Shown here: one piece after another, positions 10,562 through 19,348 of the stretch
How positions within the stretch are numbered: the stretch's first letter is position 1
Layout: each line of letters starts with the position of its first letter
NCBI RefSeq assembly: GCF_033547155.1
Contig: NZ_CP137892.1
Location: 2,046,001-2,110,000, forward strand
Reading direction: 5' to 3'
Source: Pseudomonas benzenivorans
GTDB taxonomy: Bacteria > Pseudomonadota > Gammaproteobacteria > Pseudomonadales > Pseudomonadaceae
Length of the DNA: 64,000 bases
Program-made: the position numbers and the translations under genes
Notes under the pieces: model-generated
What the model saw: only the letters and a program-made list of their open reading frames with translations
What the model was told of the DNA's origin: nothing
The model's database searches: none

Positions 10562-11899
10562 ATGAACCCCCGTATGCAACGGCCGTTCACCACGTTGCCG
10601 CATGGCCAGCGGGGCGCAGTGATGGTGCTGGTCGTGGTGGCGTTGGCATCCATGCTGCTGATGTCCGCCCTGGCGCTGGACGGTGGGCACATGCTGCTGA
10701 ACAAGGCGCGGCTGCAGAATGCGGTGGACGCCGCCGCTCTCAGCGGGGCCAAGACCCTGAGTCAGGTCATGGGCACCGGGAACGCGTCCAGTCAGACGCG
10801 GGATGCCGCATTGAACACCCTGTCGCTCAATGCCAACGCCAGTGGCAACGGCGAGCTGGCGGCGGCCATCACGGCGGCCGGTGGCGTCGGTGCCTTCGCC
10901 CAGGTGGAGTTGGCCACCGATGTCGAAGGGCCGTTTGCCTTCCCCGGGCCGGTGGATGCCCGTTTCGTGCGGGTAACGGTGGCGGACTACGCGTTGCCCG
11001 GCTTCTTCTGGGGTTTCGCCCAGGCGTTCGGCGCGGGCGGCCTCGCCGACAAGGCGGTGGCGGCCATCGCCACTGCCGGGCCGAGCCAGACCGCTCCCTG
11101 CGATCTGGCGCCCTTGATGGTTTGTGGTGATGAGAACCAGTACGACCCGAGTACGGGCATGTTCTGGGGCTACCGCTTTGGCGACCTGGAGGTGTTGAAG
11201 AGCGCGGCGGGCAACGCCCCGGCGATCGGCCCCGGCAACTTCCAGCTGATCCGCCTGGGCGACAACACCGGCGCGGCGGATATCCGCGAGGCCCTGGCCG
11301 GCGGCATCGATCAGTGCCTGACCCCGGGCGAGCCCGTGGAAACCGAGCCGGGCAACACCGTCGGGCCTGTGGCCCAGGGGCTGAACACCCGCTTCGGCCA
11401 GTATTCCGGGCCGATCAGCCCCGGTGACTATCCGCCGGACAAGGTGATCAGCTTCACCACACCGCGGATGACCTACAACGATAGCACCTCGCCGCCGCGG
11501 GTGGAGCACCAGAACCAGCCGGTCACCTCGAACGACGGCGACCTGGCGACGGCCAGCAGGAACTTGCTCGACTACAACGACTGGGTGCAGAGCGTCGCCA
11601 ATTGCCCCAGCGGCTGCGAAGCCAACGGCGTGCTGGAGCGGCGGGTGCTGAAGATAGTGGTAGGCAATTGCGATGGCGTTTCCGGCGGGCAGACCTCGGT
11701 GCCGGTACTGGGTTACGGCTGCTTCTTCCTGGTGCAGACCGTCAGCCAGCAGGGCAACCAGGCGCAGATATTCGGCCAGTTCGTCACGGATTGCGCAGGG
11801 GATAGCGTGCCGGGGCCCGTGGTGGACGACGTGGGGCCGAAGGTCATCCAGTTGTACAAGACCTATCTGACGCCCACGACGCCGAGCCCCGATTCCTAG
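10562..11899 (+). CDS. tadG: TadG-like pilus assembly protein
   Basis: 445 residues. The N-terminus has the TadG pattern: a basic start, GQRGAVMVLVVVALASMLLMSALALDGG (single membrane helix), then NKARLQNAVDAAALSGAKTL. The long remainder is exported. It contains several Cys (CDLAPLMVCG, CPSGC, YGCFF) that may form disulfides. No von Willebrand A MIDAS motif is obvious. Proteins of this group are minor pilin-like components of the Tad pilus. It follows the small lipoprotein by 9 bases. Confidence 0.85.
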   Translation: MNPRMQRPFTTLPHGQRGAVMVLVVVALASMLLMSALALDGGHMLLNKARLQNAVDAAALSGAKTLSQVMGTGNASSQTRDAALNTLSLNANASGNGELAAAITAAGGVGAFAQVELATDVEGPFAFPGPVDARFVRVTVADYALPGFFWGFAQAFGAGGLADKAVAAIATAGPSQTAPCDLAPLMVCGDENQYDPSTGMFWGYRFGDLEVLKSAAGNAPAIGPGNFQLIRLGDNTGAADIREALAGGIDQCLTPGEPVETEPGNTVGPVAQGLNTRFGQYSGPISPGDYPPDKVISFTTPRMTYNDSTSPPRVEHQNQPVTSNDGDLATASRNLLDYNDWVQSVANCPSGCEANGVLERRVLKIVVGNCDGVSGGQTSVPVLGYGCFFLVQTVSQQGNQAQIFGQFVTDCAGDSVPGPVVDDVGPKVIQLYKTYLTPTTPSPDS

Positions 11900-11986
11900 G
11901 TGGGCAGGCAGCGGCGCCTGCAGGGCCGGATGCGTGGGACTTGCAGGGGCCGAGGGCCGGGACCATTACCTGAAGAGAGGTGTGCG

Positions 11987-12457
11987 ATGAGCAACAGGCC
12001 ATCCAAACCGCTTCATAGCCAGCGTGGCGTGGCCATGGTGGAGTTCGCGATCGCCTTGCCATTGCTGCTGTTGCTGTTGCTGGCTATCGGCGAGTTCGGC
12101 CGCCTGCTGTACCACTACAACAACCTGCTGCAGGCCAGCCGCGACGCCGGCCGTTACGTCGCCGGACAGGCCTGGAACGCCACGCTCGGGCAGATCGACC
12201 TGACCGGCGATCTGCAGACCAGGACCAAGAACGTCGCCGTCTACGGTGTGCCGGCCAATCCGCGCGGCTATGCATCGGTGGTGCCGAATCTGGCGCCGAG
12301 CGACGTACAGGTCAACTCGGTGGGCGCCGAACACGTGCGGGTGAGCATCTCCTACACCTTTCGCCCGGTGATTGGCAATTCGTTGCCGACCTTCTTCGGT
12401 TCGTCGATTCCCTTGAACATCGCGCTGAACTCCACCGTGGTCATGAGGGCGCTGTGA
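11987..12457 (+). CDS. tadE: TadE-like pseudopilin
   Basis: 156 residues, start chosen at the ATG preceded by AAGAGAGG. It has the TadE signature: short leader, QRGVAMVEFAIALPLLLLLLLAIGEFGRLLYHYNNLLQASRDAGRY split across membrane helix and following helix, with the conserved Glu after a prepilin-type Gly-Val. TadE is processed by the prepilin peptidase and is a minor pilin needed for Flp pilus assembly. Its stop overlaps the start of the next gene (TGATG), implying translational coupling. Confidence 0.88.
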   Translation: MSNRPSKPLHSQRGVAMVEFAIALPLLLLLLLAIGEFGRLLYHYNNLLQASRDAGRYVAGQAWNATLGQIDLTGDLQTRTKNVAVYGVPANPRGYASVVPNLAPSDVQVNSVGAEHVRVSISYTFRPVIGNSLPTFFGSSIPLNIALNSTVVMRAL

Positions 12458-12945
12458 TGGACAAGAAACGTATGCAGGGCGTCTATGTGGTGGAGTTCGC
12501 CATCATCGGCCTGCTGCTGTTCACCCTGCTGTTCGGCATTCTGGAGATGGGCCGACTGCTGTTCACCGTCAATGCCCTGGACGAGGTGGTACGCCGGGGC
12601 GCACGGCTGGCGGCGGTGTGCGCCATCAGCGACGAGACGATAGTGAAGCAGCGGGCGATCTTCAATGACGCCGGGGACAGCAGCGCCAGCAGCCTGATCG
12701 GTAACCTGACAACCGGCCACTTGACTTTGAGCTACCTGGATGAGAACGGCGCCGTGGTGAGCAACCCCGGTGATCCTGCCAACCTGAGTTCCATCCGTTT
12801 CGTTGAGCTGAGTGTCGAGAGCTTTCCCTTCACCTTGTTGATCCCGCCACCATTGGGTGGCGACGTAACCTTACCGGTATTCAGGGCGATCTTGCCCCGC
12901 GAAAGCCTCGGCTCAGATGGCGAGGGTGGAGACACATCATGCTGA
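12457..12945 (+). CDS. tadF: TadF-like pseudopilin
   Basis: 162 residues. A second TadE-domain protein directly after TadE: MQGVYVVEFAIIGLLLFTLLFGILEMGRLLF with the prepilin-like Gly-x4-Glu arrangement and a membrane helix, then LDEVVRRGARLAAVC. It is translationally coupled to tadE through TGATG, and its 3' end overlaps the tadZ start by 7 bases. In well-studied systems TadE and TadF are both pseudopilins; naming this one TadF is by position. Confidence 0.8.
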   Translation: MDKKRMQGVYVVEFAIIGLLLFTLLFGILEMGRLLFTVNALDEVVRRGARLAAVCAISDETIVKQRAIFNDAGDSSASSLIGNLTTGHLTLSYLDENGAVVSNPGDPANLSSIRFVELSVESFPFTLLIPPPLGGDVTLPVFRAILPRESLGSDGEGGDTSC

Positions 12946-14159
12946 CATCGAGAGAAGCTCCGACGGCAATCCGAGCGCCGGATAAGCAGAAAATGCAGCT
13001 ACTGATCAGCAGCCGCGACGCTGCGGCGCTGACTCACCTGAAGGCCCTGAGCGAACGCCTGCCCAGCCTGCAGGTGACCACGCGGCTGGTGACTAACGGC
13101 CATACCGACCCGCTGTATGGCTTGGAGCGGATGCCCGAGTTTCTGCTGTTGCGGGTCAGCCATCTGTGGCGCGAGGAGTTGGCCGCCCTGCTGCAGCGTC
13201 CTGCCCAGGAACGGCCGCCGTTCCTGATCTGCGGCCCGCTGGAGGAGCATGAGGGGATTCGTCTGGCAATGCAGGCCGGCGCCCGGGATTTCCTGCCCGA
13301 GCCGGTGGCCGCCGACGAGCTGCTGGCCGCCCTGGAGCGGATGATTCAGGAGACCCATGCCGGGCAGGCGGTCGGCGGCAAGCTGGTCGCGGTGATGAAC
13401 GCCAAGGGCGGCTCGGGCGCCACCCTGCTAGCCTGCAACCTGGCTCACCAGCTCAGCGCGCGAGGCGGTAGCACCCTGTTGCTGGATCTGGACCTGCAGT
13501 TCGGCAGCGTCGCTCACTGCCTGGATGTGGTGCCGGCGCACAGCCATGTGGAGGTCATGCAGCAGATCGATGAGATGGACAGCGTCGCCTTGCGCGGCTT
13601 CTGCAGCCATTTCAGCCCGAACCTGCATGTGCTGGGTGGGCGGGCCGGGGAGTTGTGCTTGGCCCAGGATGTACGTCTGGAGCAGTTGGAGGCCCTGTTG
13701 CGCCTGGCGCGCAGCACCTACGACTGGGTAGTGGTGGACCTGCCGCGGCAGATCGATCACCTCACCGGTGTCACCCTGGAACAGGCCGATCGGGTCTACA
13801 TCCTGCTGCAGCAGAGCCTCAGCCACCTGAAGGACGCCACTCGCCTGGTGCGCATCATGCGCGACGAACTGGGGGTGCAGAACAACCGCTTCCAGGTGGT
13901 GGTCAATCGCTACGACAAGGCCTCGCCGGTCAGCCTGCAGGACATCGCCGAGGCGCTGCGTTGCACGGAGCTGCAGAAGCTCCCCAACGACTATGCAGTG
14001 GTCAGCGAAAGCCAGAACACCGGGGTGCCGCTGGAGCTGCATGCGCCGCGGGCGCCGCTGACCCTCGGCATGCGCGAGCTGAGCCAGGCCCTGCTCGGCA
14101 CCAAGGCAGCCGAGCAGGGTTTGCTGAAACGTACCTTCGGCCGACTGTTCAGGGGATAG
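12939..14159 (+). CDS. tadZ: TadZ/CpaE pilus-positioning ATPase
   Basis: 406 residues. An N-terminal receiver-like domain (about 20-130) lacks an obvious phospho-Asp. It is followed by a MinD/ParA-type ATPase with a deviant Walker A KGGSGAT (near 155) and DLDLQFGSVAHCLD. TadZ localises the Tad machine to a cell pole in other bacteria. The second Walker A Lys is Ala, as in several TadZ proteins, while the leading signature Lys is kept. The start overlaps the preceding gene; an internal in-frame ATG at 12993 is an alternative. Confidence 0.9.
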   Translation: MLTSREAPTAIRAPDKQKMQLLISSRDAAALTHLKALSERLPSLQVTTRLVTNGHTDPLYGLERMPEFLLLRVSHLWREELAALLQRPAQERPPFLICGPLEEHEGIRLAMQAGARDFLPEPVAADELLAALERMIQETHAGQAVGGKLVAVMNAKGGSGATLLACNLAHQLSARGGSTLLLDLDLQFGSVAHCLDVVPAHSHVEVMQQIDEMDSVALRGFCSHFSPNLHVLGGRAGELCLAQDVRLEQLEALLRLARSTYDWVVVDLPRQIDHLTGVTLEQADRVYILLQQSLSHLKDATRLVRIMRDELGVQNNRFQVVVNRYDKASPVSLQDIAEALRCTELQKLPNDYAVVSESQNTGVPLELHAPRAPLTLGMRELSQALLGTKAAEQGLLKRTFGRLFRG

Positions 14160-14162
14160 ACC

Positions 14163-15596
14163 ATGCTCAGTGAATTTCGTAATCGACTGCGCCAGCAACC
14201 TGCCAAGAACTCGAAGGCAGATGCGCAGGAGGCCCTCGCCGACGGCGCCGCCGCGGCGCCTATGGCCTGGGAGGGCAGCGCGCCGGACACCCTCTATGAG
14301 ACCAGGTCCAGATTGAATCCGATGGAAAGCGAGTGGCGGGAGAAGATCTATCAGCAGCTGCTCAAGGTGATGGACCTGTCGCTGCTCGACTCCCTCGAGC
14401 CCGCCGATGCCGGGCGGCAGATTCGCGAACTGAGCCAGCACCTGCTCGACGAGCATTCGGCGCCGGTGAGCGTCAGCAGCCGCCAGCTGATCATCAAGCA
14501 GATTACCGACGAGGTGCTCGGGCTCGGGCCGCTGGAGCCGCTGCTGGCCGATCACAGCGTGTCGGACATCCTGGTCAACGGCCACGCCTCTGTCTATGTC
14601 GAGCGCCACGGCAAGTTGCAGCGCACCGATGTGCGCTTTCGCGACGATCAACATCTGCTGAACATCATCGATCGTATCGTTTCCAACCTGGGCCGGCGTA
14701 TCGATGAGTCCTCGCCGCTGGTGGATGCGCGCCTGAAGGACGGCTCGCGGGTCAATGCGATCATCCCGCCGCTGGCCATCGATGGGCCGAGCATGTCGAT
14801 CCGTCGTTTCGCGGTGGACCTGCTCAATGCCGAGAGCCTGGTGCAGATGGGAACCCTGACTCCGGCCATCGCCCTGGTGCTCAAGGCTATCGTGCGCGGC
14901 CGCCTGAACGTACTGGTGTCCGGCGGTACCGGCACCGGCAAGACCACCATGCTGAATGTGCTGTCCAGCTTCATTCCGCACAACGAGCGGATCGTCACCA
15001 TCGAGGACTCGGCCGAACTGCAACTGCAGCAGCCGCACGTGGTGCGCCTGGAAACCCGGCCGCCGAACATCGAAGGCCGTGGCGAGGTCAACCAGCGTGA
15101 GCTGGTGCGCAACAGCCTGCGCATGCGTCCGGACCGCATCGTCATAGGCGAGGTGCGTGGCGCCGAGGCGCTGGACATGCTCACGGCGATGAACACTGGC
15201 CACGACGGCTCGCTGACCACCATCCACGCCAATACCGCGCGTGATGCCCTGGGGCGTATCGAGAACATGGTGTCCATGACCGGCGCGACCTTTCCGATCA
15301 AGGCCCTGCGCCAGCAGATCGCCTCGGCCATCGATGTGGTGATCCAGCTGGAGCGTCAGGAAGACGGCAAGCGGCGCCTGGTCAGCGTGCAGGAGATCAA
15401 CGGCATGGAGGGCGAGATCATCACCATGACCGAGATATTCGGCTTCGTTCGCCGTGGCATCGGCGAGCAGGGCGAAGTGCTTGGTGATTACCGGCCGACC
15501 GGCATGGTGCCGGCGTTCCGCGATGTGCTGGCCAAGCGTGGCATCGAGCTACCGCTCAACCTGTTTCGCCCGGAATGGATGGAGGCTCAGTCATGA
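14163..15596 (+). CDS. tadA: TadA/CpaF secretion ATPase
   Basis: 477 residues. This is the hexameric cytoplasmic ATPase that powers Flp pilus assembly, of the CpaF/VirB11 branch. The N-terminal domain ends near residue 240. Walker [10 protein letters not shown] lies near 254, the Asp box near [13 protein letters not shown], the His box [11 protein letters not shown] and Walker [17 protein letters not shown] are all present, so it should be active. Its stop overlaps the tadB start by 4 bases (ATGA). Confidence 0.96.
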   Translation: MLSEFRNRLRQQPAKNSKADAQEALADGAAAAPMAWEGSAPDTLYETRSRLNPMESEWREKIYQQLLKVMDLSLLDSLEPADAGRQIRELSQHLLDEHSAPVSVSSRQLIIKQITDEVLGLGPLEPLLADHSVSDILVNGHASVYVERHGKLQRTDVRFRDDQHLLNIIDRIVSNLGRRIDESSPLVDARLKDGSRVNAIIPPLAIDGPSMSIRRFAVDLLNAESLVQMGTLTPAIALVLKAIVRGRLNVLVSGGTGTGKTTMLNVLSSFIPHNERIVTIEDSAELQLQQPHVVRLETRPPNIEGRGEVNQRELVRNSLRMRPDRIVIGEVRGAEALDMLTAMNTGHDGSLTTIHANTARDALGRIENMVSMTGATFPIKALRQQIASAIDVVIQLERQEDGKRRLVSVQEINGMEGEIITMTEIFGFVRRGIGEQGEVLGDYRPTGMVPAFRDVLAKRGIELPLNLFRPEWMEAQS

Positions 15597-16579
15597 ACCA
15601 GATTCCCAGCGAATTCATCCTGGCCTTCCTCGGCATGGTGTTCGCCGCGGTGTTCCTGCTCAGCCAGGGGCTGGTGGTGCCGGTATTCGGTGAAGCGGGG
15701 AAGGTGCGCAAACGTATCAGGTCGCGCCTGCATGTGCTGGAGCATGCCAGCAACCTGCCGAACATGCAGACGGTGCTGCGGCAGAAATACTTGCGGCGCC
15801 TGTCGCCCCTAGAGGCCCGGCTGGAGCAGTTGCCGGCCATGGAGGCCCTGGCGCAGATGATCGAGCAGGCCGGACACGGCTATCGCGCCTACCGCGTGCT
15901 GTTGCTCGGGCTGCTGCTGGGCGTGGCGGCCGGCGCGCTGCTGTGGCTGTTCACTCGGCTCTGGTGGTTGGCGCTGCCGGTTGCCCTGATTGTTTGCTGG
16001 TTGCCGGTGCTGAAGATCGCCAGCGACCGCGGCAAGCGTTTCGCCCAGTTCGAGGAGGGCCTGCCGGACGCCCTGGACGCGATGTGCCGTGCCTTGCGCG
16101 CCGGCCATCCGTTCAACGAGACCCTGCAACTGGTGGCCGAGGAGCACAAGGGGCCGGTGGCCCACGAGTTCGGCCTGACCTTCGCCGATATCAACTACGG
16201 CAACGACGTGCGCCGGGCCATGCTCGGCCTGCTCGAGCGGGTGCCGAGCATGACCGTGATGATGCTGGTGACCTCGGTGCTGATCCACCGCGACACCGGT
16301 GGCAACCTGACCGAGGTGCTGGAGCGCTTGAGCAGTCTCATCCGCGGGCGCTTCCGCTTCCAGCGCAAGGTCAAGACCCTGTCGGCCGAGGGGCGCATGT
16401 CCGCCTGGGTGTTGGTGGCCGTGCCGTTCGTGCTGGCGGCGGCGATCGTAGTCTCTAGCCCGACCTATCTGCCCCTGTTGATCAAGGAGCCCATCGGCCA
16501 GAAGCTGGTGATGGCGGCCTTCGTCGCCATGCTCGTCGGGATCTTCTGGATCCGCAAGATCATCAGGATTCAAGTCTAA
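15593..16579 (+). CDS. tadB: TadB inner-membrane platform protein
   Basis: 328 residues. A T2SF/GspF-domain platform protein. It has an N-terminal membrane helix (about 8-25), a central pair of helices (about 100-140) and C-terminal helices (after 275). The T2SF core has [22 protein letters not shown] and [24 protein letters not shown]. TadB pairs with TadC to form the inner-membrane platform that TadA drives. It is coupled to tadA through an ATGA overlap. Confidence 0.93.
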   Translation: MNQIPSEFILAFLGMVFAAVFLLSQGLVVPVFGEAGKVRKRIRSRLHVLEHASNLPNMQTVLRQKYLRRLSPLEARLEQLPAMEALAQMIEQAGHGYRAYRVLLLGLLLGVAAGALLWLFTRLWWLALPVALIVCWLPVLKIASDRGKRFAQFEEGLPDALDAMCRALRAGHPFNETLQLVAEEHKGPVAHEFGLTFADINYGNDVRRAMLGLLERVPSMTVMMLVTSVLIHRDTGGNLTEVLERLSSLIRGRFRFQRKVKTLSAEGRMSAWVLVAVPFVLAAAIVVSSPTYLPLLIKEPIGQKLVMAAFVAMLVGIFWIRKIIRIQV

Positions 16580-16609
16580 CCGCTGGCGGAAGCGCGGGAG
16601 GTGCTCGTC

Positions 16610-17578
16610 ATGGACTATCTGCTAAGCCTGCTCAATCGAGTAGTAGAGAACGAGGAAATGGCCCGCATGCTGTTCGTCGGCGCCATTGGCTTGAGCGTGG
16701 TGCTCGTCCTGGTCGCCGTGAGCCTGCTGGTGATCGGTTTGCAGGATCCGCTGCAGCGTCGCCTGGCCTTGATCAAGCGCGGGCATGGCGGGGAGGGCGA
16801 TGGGCAGGAGACGCCGAGCAACCTGCAGCTCATGCTGGAGCAGGTCGGCCAGCGCTTCACCTCCGCCGAGGACGGGCGGGATTCGGCGACGCGGACTCTG
16901 CTGATGCATGCCGGTTATCGCTCGCCTGCGGCGGTGCAGACCTACTGGGCCGTGCGCCTGCTGGCACCGCTGGTACTGACAGGCCTGACGCTGCTGGCGT
17001 TGCCATTGATCCCCAAACTGTCCCTGCTGATGGGCGTCGGGCTGGTGGCGGGGGGCGCCGCAGTCGGCTGGCTGGCACCGGCCATCTATGTCGACAAGCG
17101 CAAGCAGGCGCGCATGACCCGGCTGTTGGTGGCCTTCCCCGATGCCCTGGACCTGATGGTGGTGTGCGTGGAGTCGGGGTTGGCGCTGCCCCAGGCCATC
17201 GAGCGGGTGGCCGACGAGATGGCCGTGAGCCAGCCGGAGCTAGCGGTGGAGCTGGCCCTGGTCAATGCCGAGATCCGTGCCGGCATCCCCAGCACCGAGG
17301 CGCTCAAGCACCTGGCCGAGCGCACCGGGCTGGAGGACATCCAGGGGCTGGTCAGCCTGCTGGCACAGAGCATCCGCTTCGGCACCAGCGTCGCCGCCAC
17401 CCTGCGCATCTATGCCGAGGAGTTTCGCGACCGGCGTACCCAGAAAGCAGAGGAAACGGCGGCGAAGATCGGCACGAAGCTGGTATTCCCACTAATCTTG
17501 TGCCTGTGGCCGAGCTTTTTCCTGGTGGCCATAGGCCCGGCCATCGTCGGGGTGCTCAAAGTCTTCGGGAAGGTATGA
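16610..17578 (+). CDS. tadC: TadC inner-membrane platform protein
   Basis: 322 residues from the ATG at 16610, with GGGAGGTG upstream. It is the second T2SF-domain protein of the Tad platform: N-terminal helix (about 15-40), two central helices (about 115-160), T2SF core AFPDALDLMVVCVESGLALPQAIERVA and RFGTSVAATLRIYAEEFRDRR, and a C-terminal membrane helix. It follows tadB by 30 bases and is joined almost directly to tadD. Confidence 0.93.
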   Translation: MDYLLSLLNRVVENEEMARMLFVGAIGLSVVLVLVAVSLLVIGLQDPLQRRLALIKRGHGGEGDGQETPSNLQLMLEQVGQRFTSAEDGRDSATRTLLMHAGYRSPAAVQTYWAVRLLAPLVLTGLTLLALPLIPKLSLLMGVGLVAGGAAVGWLAPAIYVDKRKQARMTRLLVAFPDALDLMVVCVESGLALPQAIERVADEMAVSQPELAVELALVNAEIRAGIPSTEALKHLAERTGLEDIQGLVSLLAQSIRFGTSVAATLRIYAEEFRDRRTQKAEETAAKIGTKLVFPLILCLWPSFFLVAIGPAIVGVLKVFGKV

Positions 17579-17579
17579 G

Positions 17580-18608
17580 ATGAAAAGGATCGGACTGCTG
17601 TTGGGCACGATGGCCGTGCTGTCGGGGTGTCAGAGCATGGGGCCGGAATCGACGATCGATAGTCGTTCGATCTATAGGGGCGACAATTCGCTGCTTTACC
17701 AAGTGAAAAAACAGACGAGCTCTCCCGATCAGGCCATGCAGATGGCCGCCATGGCCTACCAGGCGGGCGATCTGGATCAGTCGCTGTTCCAGTATCTGCA
17801 CGCCCTGGAGCTGGACCCGAAGCGCTATGCGGCGCTGGTCTGGGTCGGTCGCATCCACCGCGAGCGCGGCAATGCTCAACTCGCCGAGCTGGCCTTCGAT
17901 GATGTGCTGACGAGCGATCCGGAGAACCTCGATGCTCTGGCGGAGAAGGGGCTCTTGAAACTGGCCGGACGCAACCATGAGGCCGCCGTCAAGCTGTTGT
18001 CCAAGGCGGTGGCCCTGGACCAGCGGCGCCAGGGACACGGTGATGGCCTTGATCCTGCGAATGTGACCGGACTCAAAGTGGACAGCCAATCGCCGCTCAA
18101 GGTCTACAACGGGCTGGGGGTTCTTGCCGACCTGCGCAATGACTTCCTGCAGTCCGAGGCCTATTACCGCTTGGCCTTGTTGATCGATCCGCGCTCGGTG
18201 CTGGTGCAGAATAGCCTGGGCTACTCCTATTACCTGGACGGGCAGTGGTCCGAAGCCGAGCGGACCTACCAGCGTGGTATCGACTACGATGCCTCCTACC
18301 AGCCCTTGTGGCGCAACTACGGGTTGTTGCTGGCGCGGATGGAGCGATACGAAGAGGCGCTTTCCGCATTCGAGCAGATCGGGAATAAAGCCCAGGCCAG
18401 TAACGATGTCGGCTACATCTGTTTGGTGGAAGGTAAGCTGGATGTGGCCGAGCAGTTCTTTCGCAGCGCGATCGAGCAGTCGCCGGCGCATTACGACGTG
18501 GCCTGGGAAAATCTCAATCGCGTGCAGCAGCTCAGGCGGATTCGCCAGATGGGCACAGGCCCCGACTCGGTCGCAGTGGTTCCGACGGAGCAGCCGGTGG
18601 CGCAGTGA
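17580..18608 (+). CDS. tadD: TadD TPR lipoprotein
   Basis: 342 residues. It starts with a lipoprotein signal (MKRIGLLLGTMAVLSGCQSM) and then carries several tetratricopeptide repeats, for example AAMAYQAGDLDQSLFQYLHAL and SLGYSYYLDGQWSEAERTYQ. TadD-type lipoproteins help assemble the secretin and pilus. The start is 1 base after the tadC stop. It is the last recognisable gene of the operon, which then runs into the convergent HU gene 40 bases on. Confidence 0.9.
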   Translation: MKRIGLLLGTMAVLSGCQSMGPESTIDSRSIYRGDNSLLYQVKKQTSSPDQAMQMAAMAYQAGDLDQSLFQYLHALELDPKRYAALVWVGRIHRERGNAQLAELAFDDVLTSDPENLDALAEKGLLKLAGRNHEAAVKLLSKAVALDQRRQGHGDGLDPANVTGLKVDSQSPLKVYNGLGVLADLRNDFLQSEAYYRLALLIDPRSVLVQNSLGYSYYLDGQWSEAERTYQRGIDYDASYQPLWRNYGLLLARMERYEEALSAFEQIGNKAQASNDVGYICLVEGKLDVAEQFFRSAIEQSPAHYDVAWENLNRVQQLRRIRQMGTGPDSVAVVPTEQPVAQ

Positions 18609-18648
18609 GCGCCTACTGGCGGCTGCGCCGAGGGGCTTGCGATTGCGC

Positions 18649-18927
18649 TTAGTTGATCGCGTCGCTCAGTGCCTTGGCCGGCACATACTTGACCACCTTC
18701 TTCGCGGCGATCTCGATCGCCTGGCCGGTCTGCGGGTTGCGGCCGGTACGGGCCGGGCGCTCGCCGACTTTCAACTTGCCGATGCCGGGCAGGGTGATTT
18801 CCTCGCCATTTTCCAGGGCATCGCTGACGATCTCGCTGAGCTGTTCGAGGGCTGCACGCACGGTGCTCTTCGGGATGTCGATGGCTTCGGCGATATCGCT
18901 GATCAACTGGTCTTTGGTCATGGCCAT
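18649..18927 (-). CDS. hupB: HU-family DNA-binding protein
   Basis: 92 residues, start chosen at the ATG preceded by AAGGAGCACCAT. HU is a small dimeric nucleoid protein that bends DNA. It has the full HU fold: TKDQLISDIAEAIDIPKSTV, then EEITLPGIGKLKVGERPARTGRNPQTGQ with the DNA-binding arm, and a C-terminal helix. The protein starts MAMTKD and could be a second HU paralogue. It is convergent with tadD and divergent from the first ffs copy. The symbol is tentative, as Pseudomonas has several HU genes. Confidence 0.88.
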   Translation of the reverse strand: MAMTKDQLISDIAEAIDIPKSTVRAALEQLSEIVSDALENGEEITLPGIGKLKVGERPARTGRNPQTGQAIEIAAKKVVKYVPAKALSDAIN

Positions 18928-19103
18928 ATGGTGCTCCTTGAAATGAGAGGTGGTGCTGTAATGCCCTGAGCAGGGTACTGGTATTTCGCTGTGCTGGCAT
19001 CGCAGGATGCGGACTTGGGGAAAACGAGCCCGCCTTGTGACCCCTCGGCAAGTGGAAAACTCCATACTGACGCCCTGTTTTTCGCGCTAAGTGCTTGAAG
19101 CAG

Positions 19104-19131
19104 TTGTAAGTTCGGGGCAAGCCGGTACAAT
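19104..19131 (+). promoter_or_regulatory. Likely promoter of ffs copy 1
   Basis: TTGTAA and TACAAT are separated by 16 bases. The predicted start is about 25 bases before the mature 4.5S RNA, a leader length that suits RNase P processing as known for E. coli 4.5S RNA. Nothing this good is seen at the same distance before copy 2. Confidence 0.55.
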
Positions 19132-19151
19132 GGCGCGGCCCGCCGCCTGGT

Positions 19152-19268
19152 GGGCAGCGTTATGGTGGCCCTGCCGGTCCCCCCGCAACGATCAGCCGTG
19201 AACCCGGTCAGGCCCGGAAGGGAGCAGCCGCAGCGGTGACATTGTGTGCCGGGGTGTGGCTGGTGGGG
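19152..19268. repeat. 117-bp direct repeat containing ffs, left copy
   Basis: Identical at every base to 25185-25301 when compared by eye. It runs from GGGCAGCGTTATGG to GGCTGGTGGGG. Flanks on both sides differ at once (GCCTGGT against GCTTTTC upstream; CCCCCACC against TCCACC downstream). It brackets the integrative element as its left boundary. Confidence 0.9.
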
Positions 19269-19276
19269 CCCCCACC
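19164..19276 (+). ncRNA. ffs: 4.5S SRP RNA, copy 1
   Basis: The RNA of the signal recognition particle, which with Ffh targets membrane proteins co-translationally. The universally conserved Ffh-binding hairpin GGTCAGGCCCGGAAGGGAGCAGCC is present at its apex, with the matching CCCCGCAAC and GTGTGCCGGGG arms around it. The mature ends are inferred from pairing of GGTGG at the 5' end with CCACC at the 3' end; length about 113. It has a good promoter upstream, and the integrase gene lies just downstream. Confidence 0.92.
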
Positions 19277-19309
19277 AATCACATAAGTGATTGATTCTTA
19301 ACGGTTTTT

Positions 19310-19340
19310 CACTCCAAGCCACGCAGTGGTACAAGGAGTG
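19310..19340. repeat. Inverted repeat with GTGGTACAA, site A (attL-like)
   Basis: CACTCC (19310-19315) and GGAGTG (19335-19340) flank a 19-base centre that includes CCACGCAGTGG and GTGGTACAA. Related sites occur at 25020-25040 and 25337-25365. The arms here and at the last site differ but remain complementary to each other. A recombinase-binding core is a plausible role. It also holds the AAGGAG serving the integrase start. Confidence 0.5.
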
Positions 19341-19348
19341 ATACATCC

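Noticed and set aside
13428..15227. A ~600-codon antisense frame across tadZ and tadA
   Set aside because: It spans two real genes on the other strand, has biased composition and no recognisable domain.
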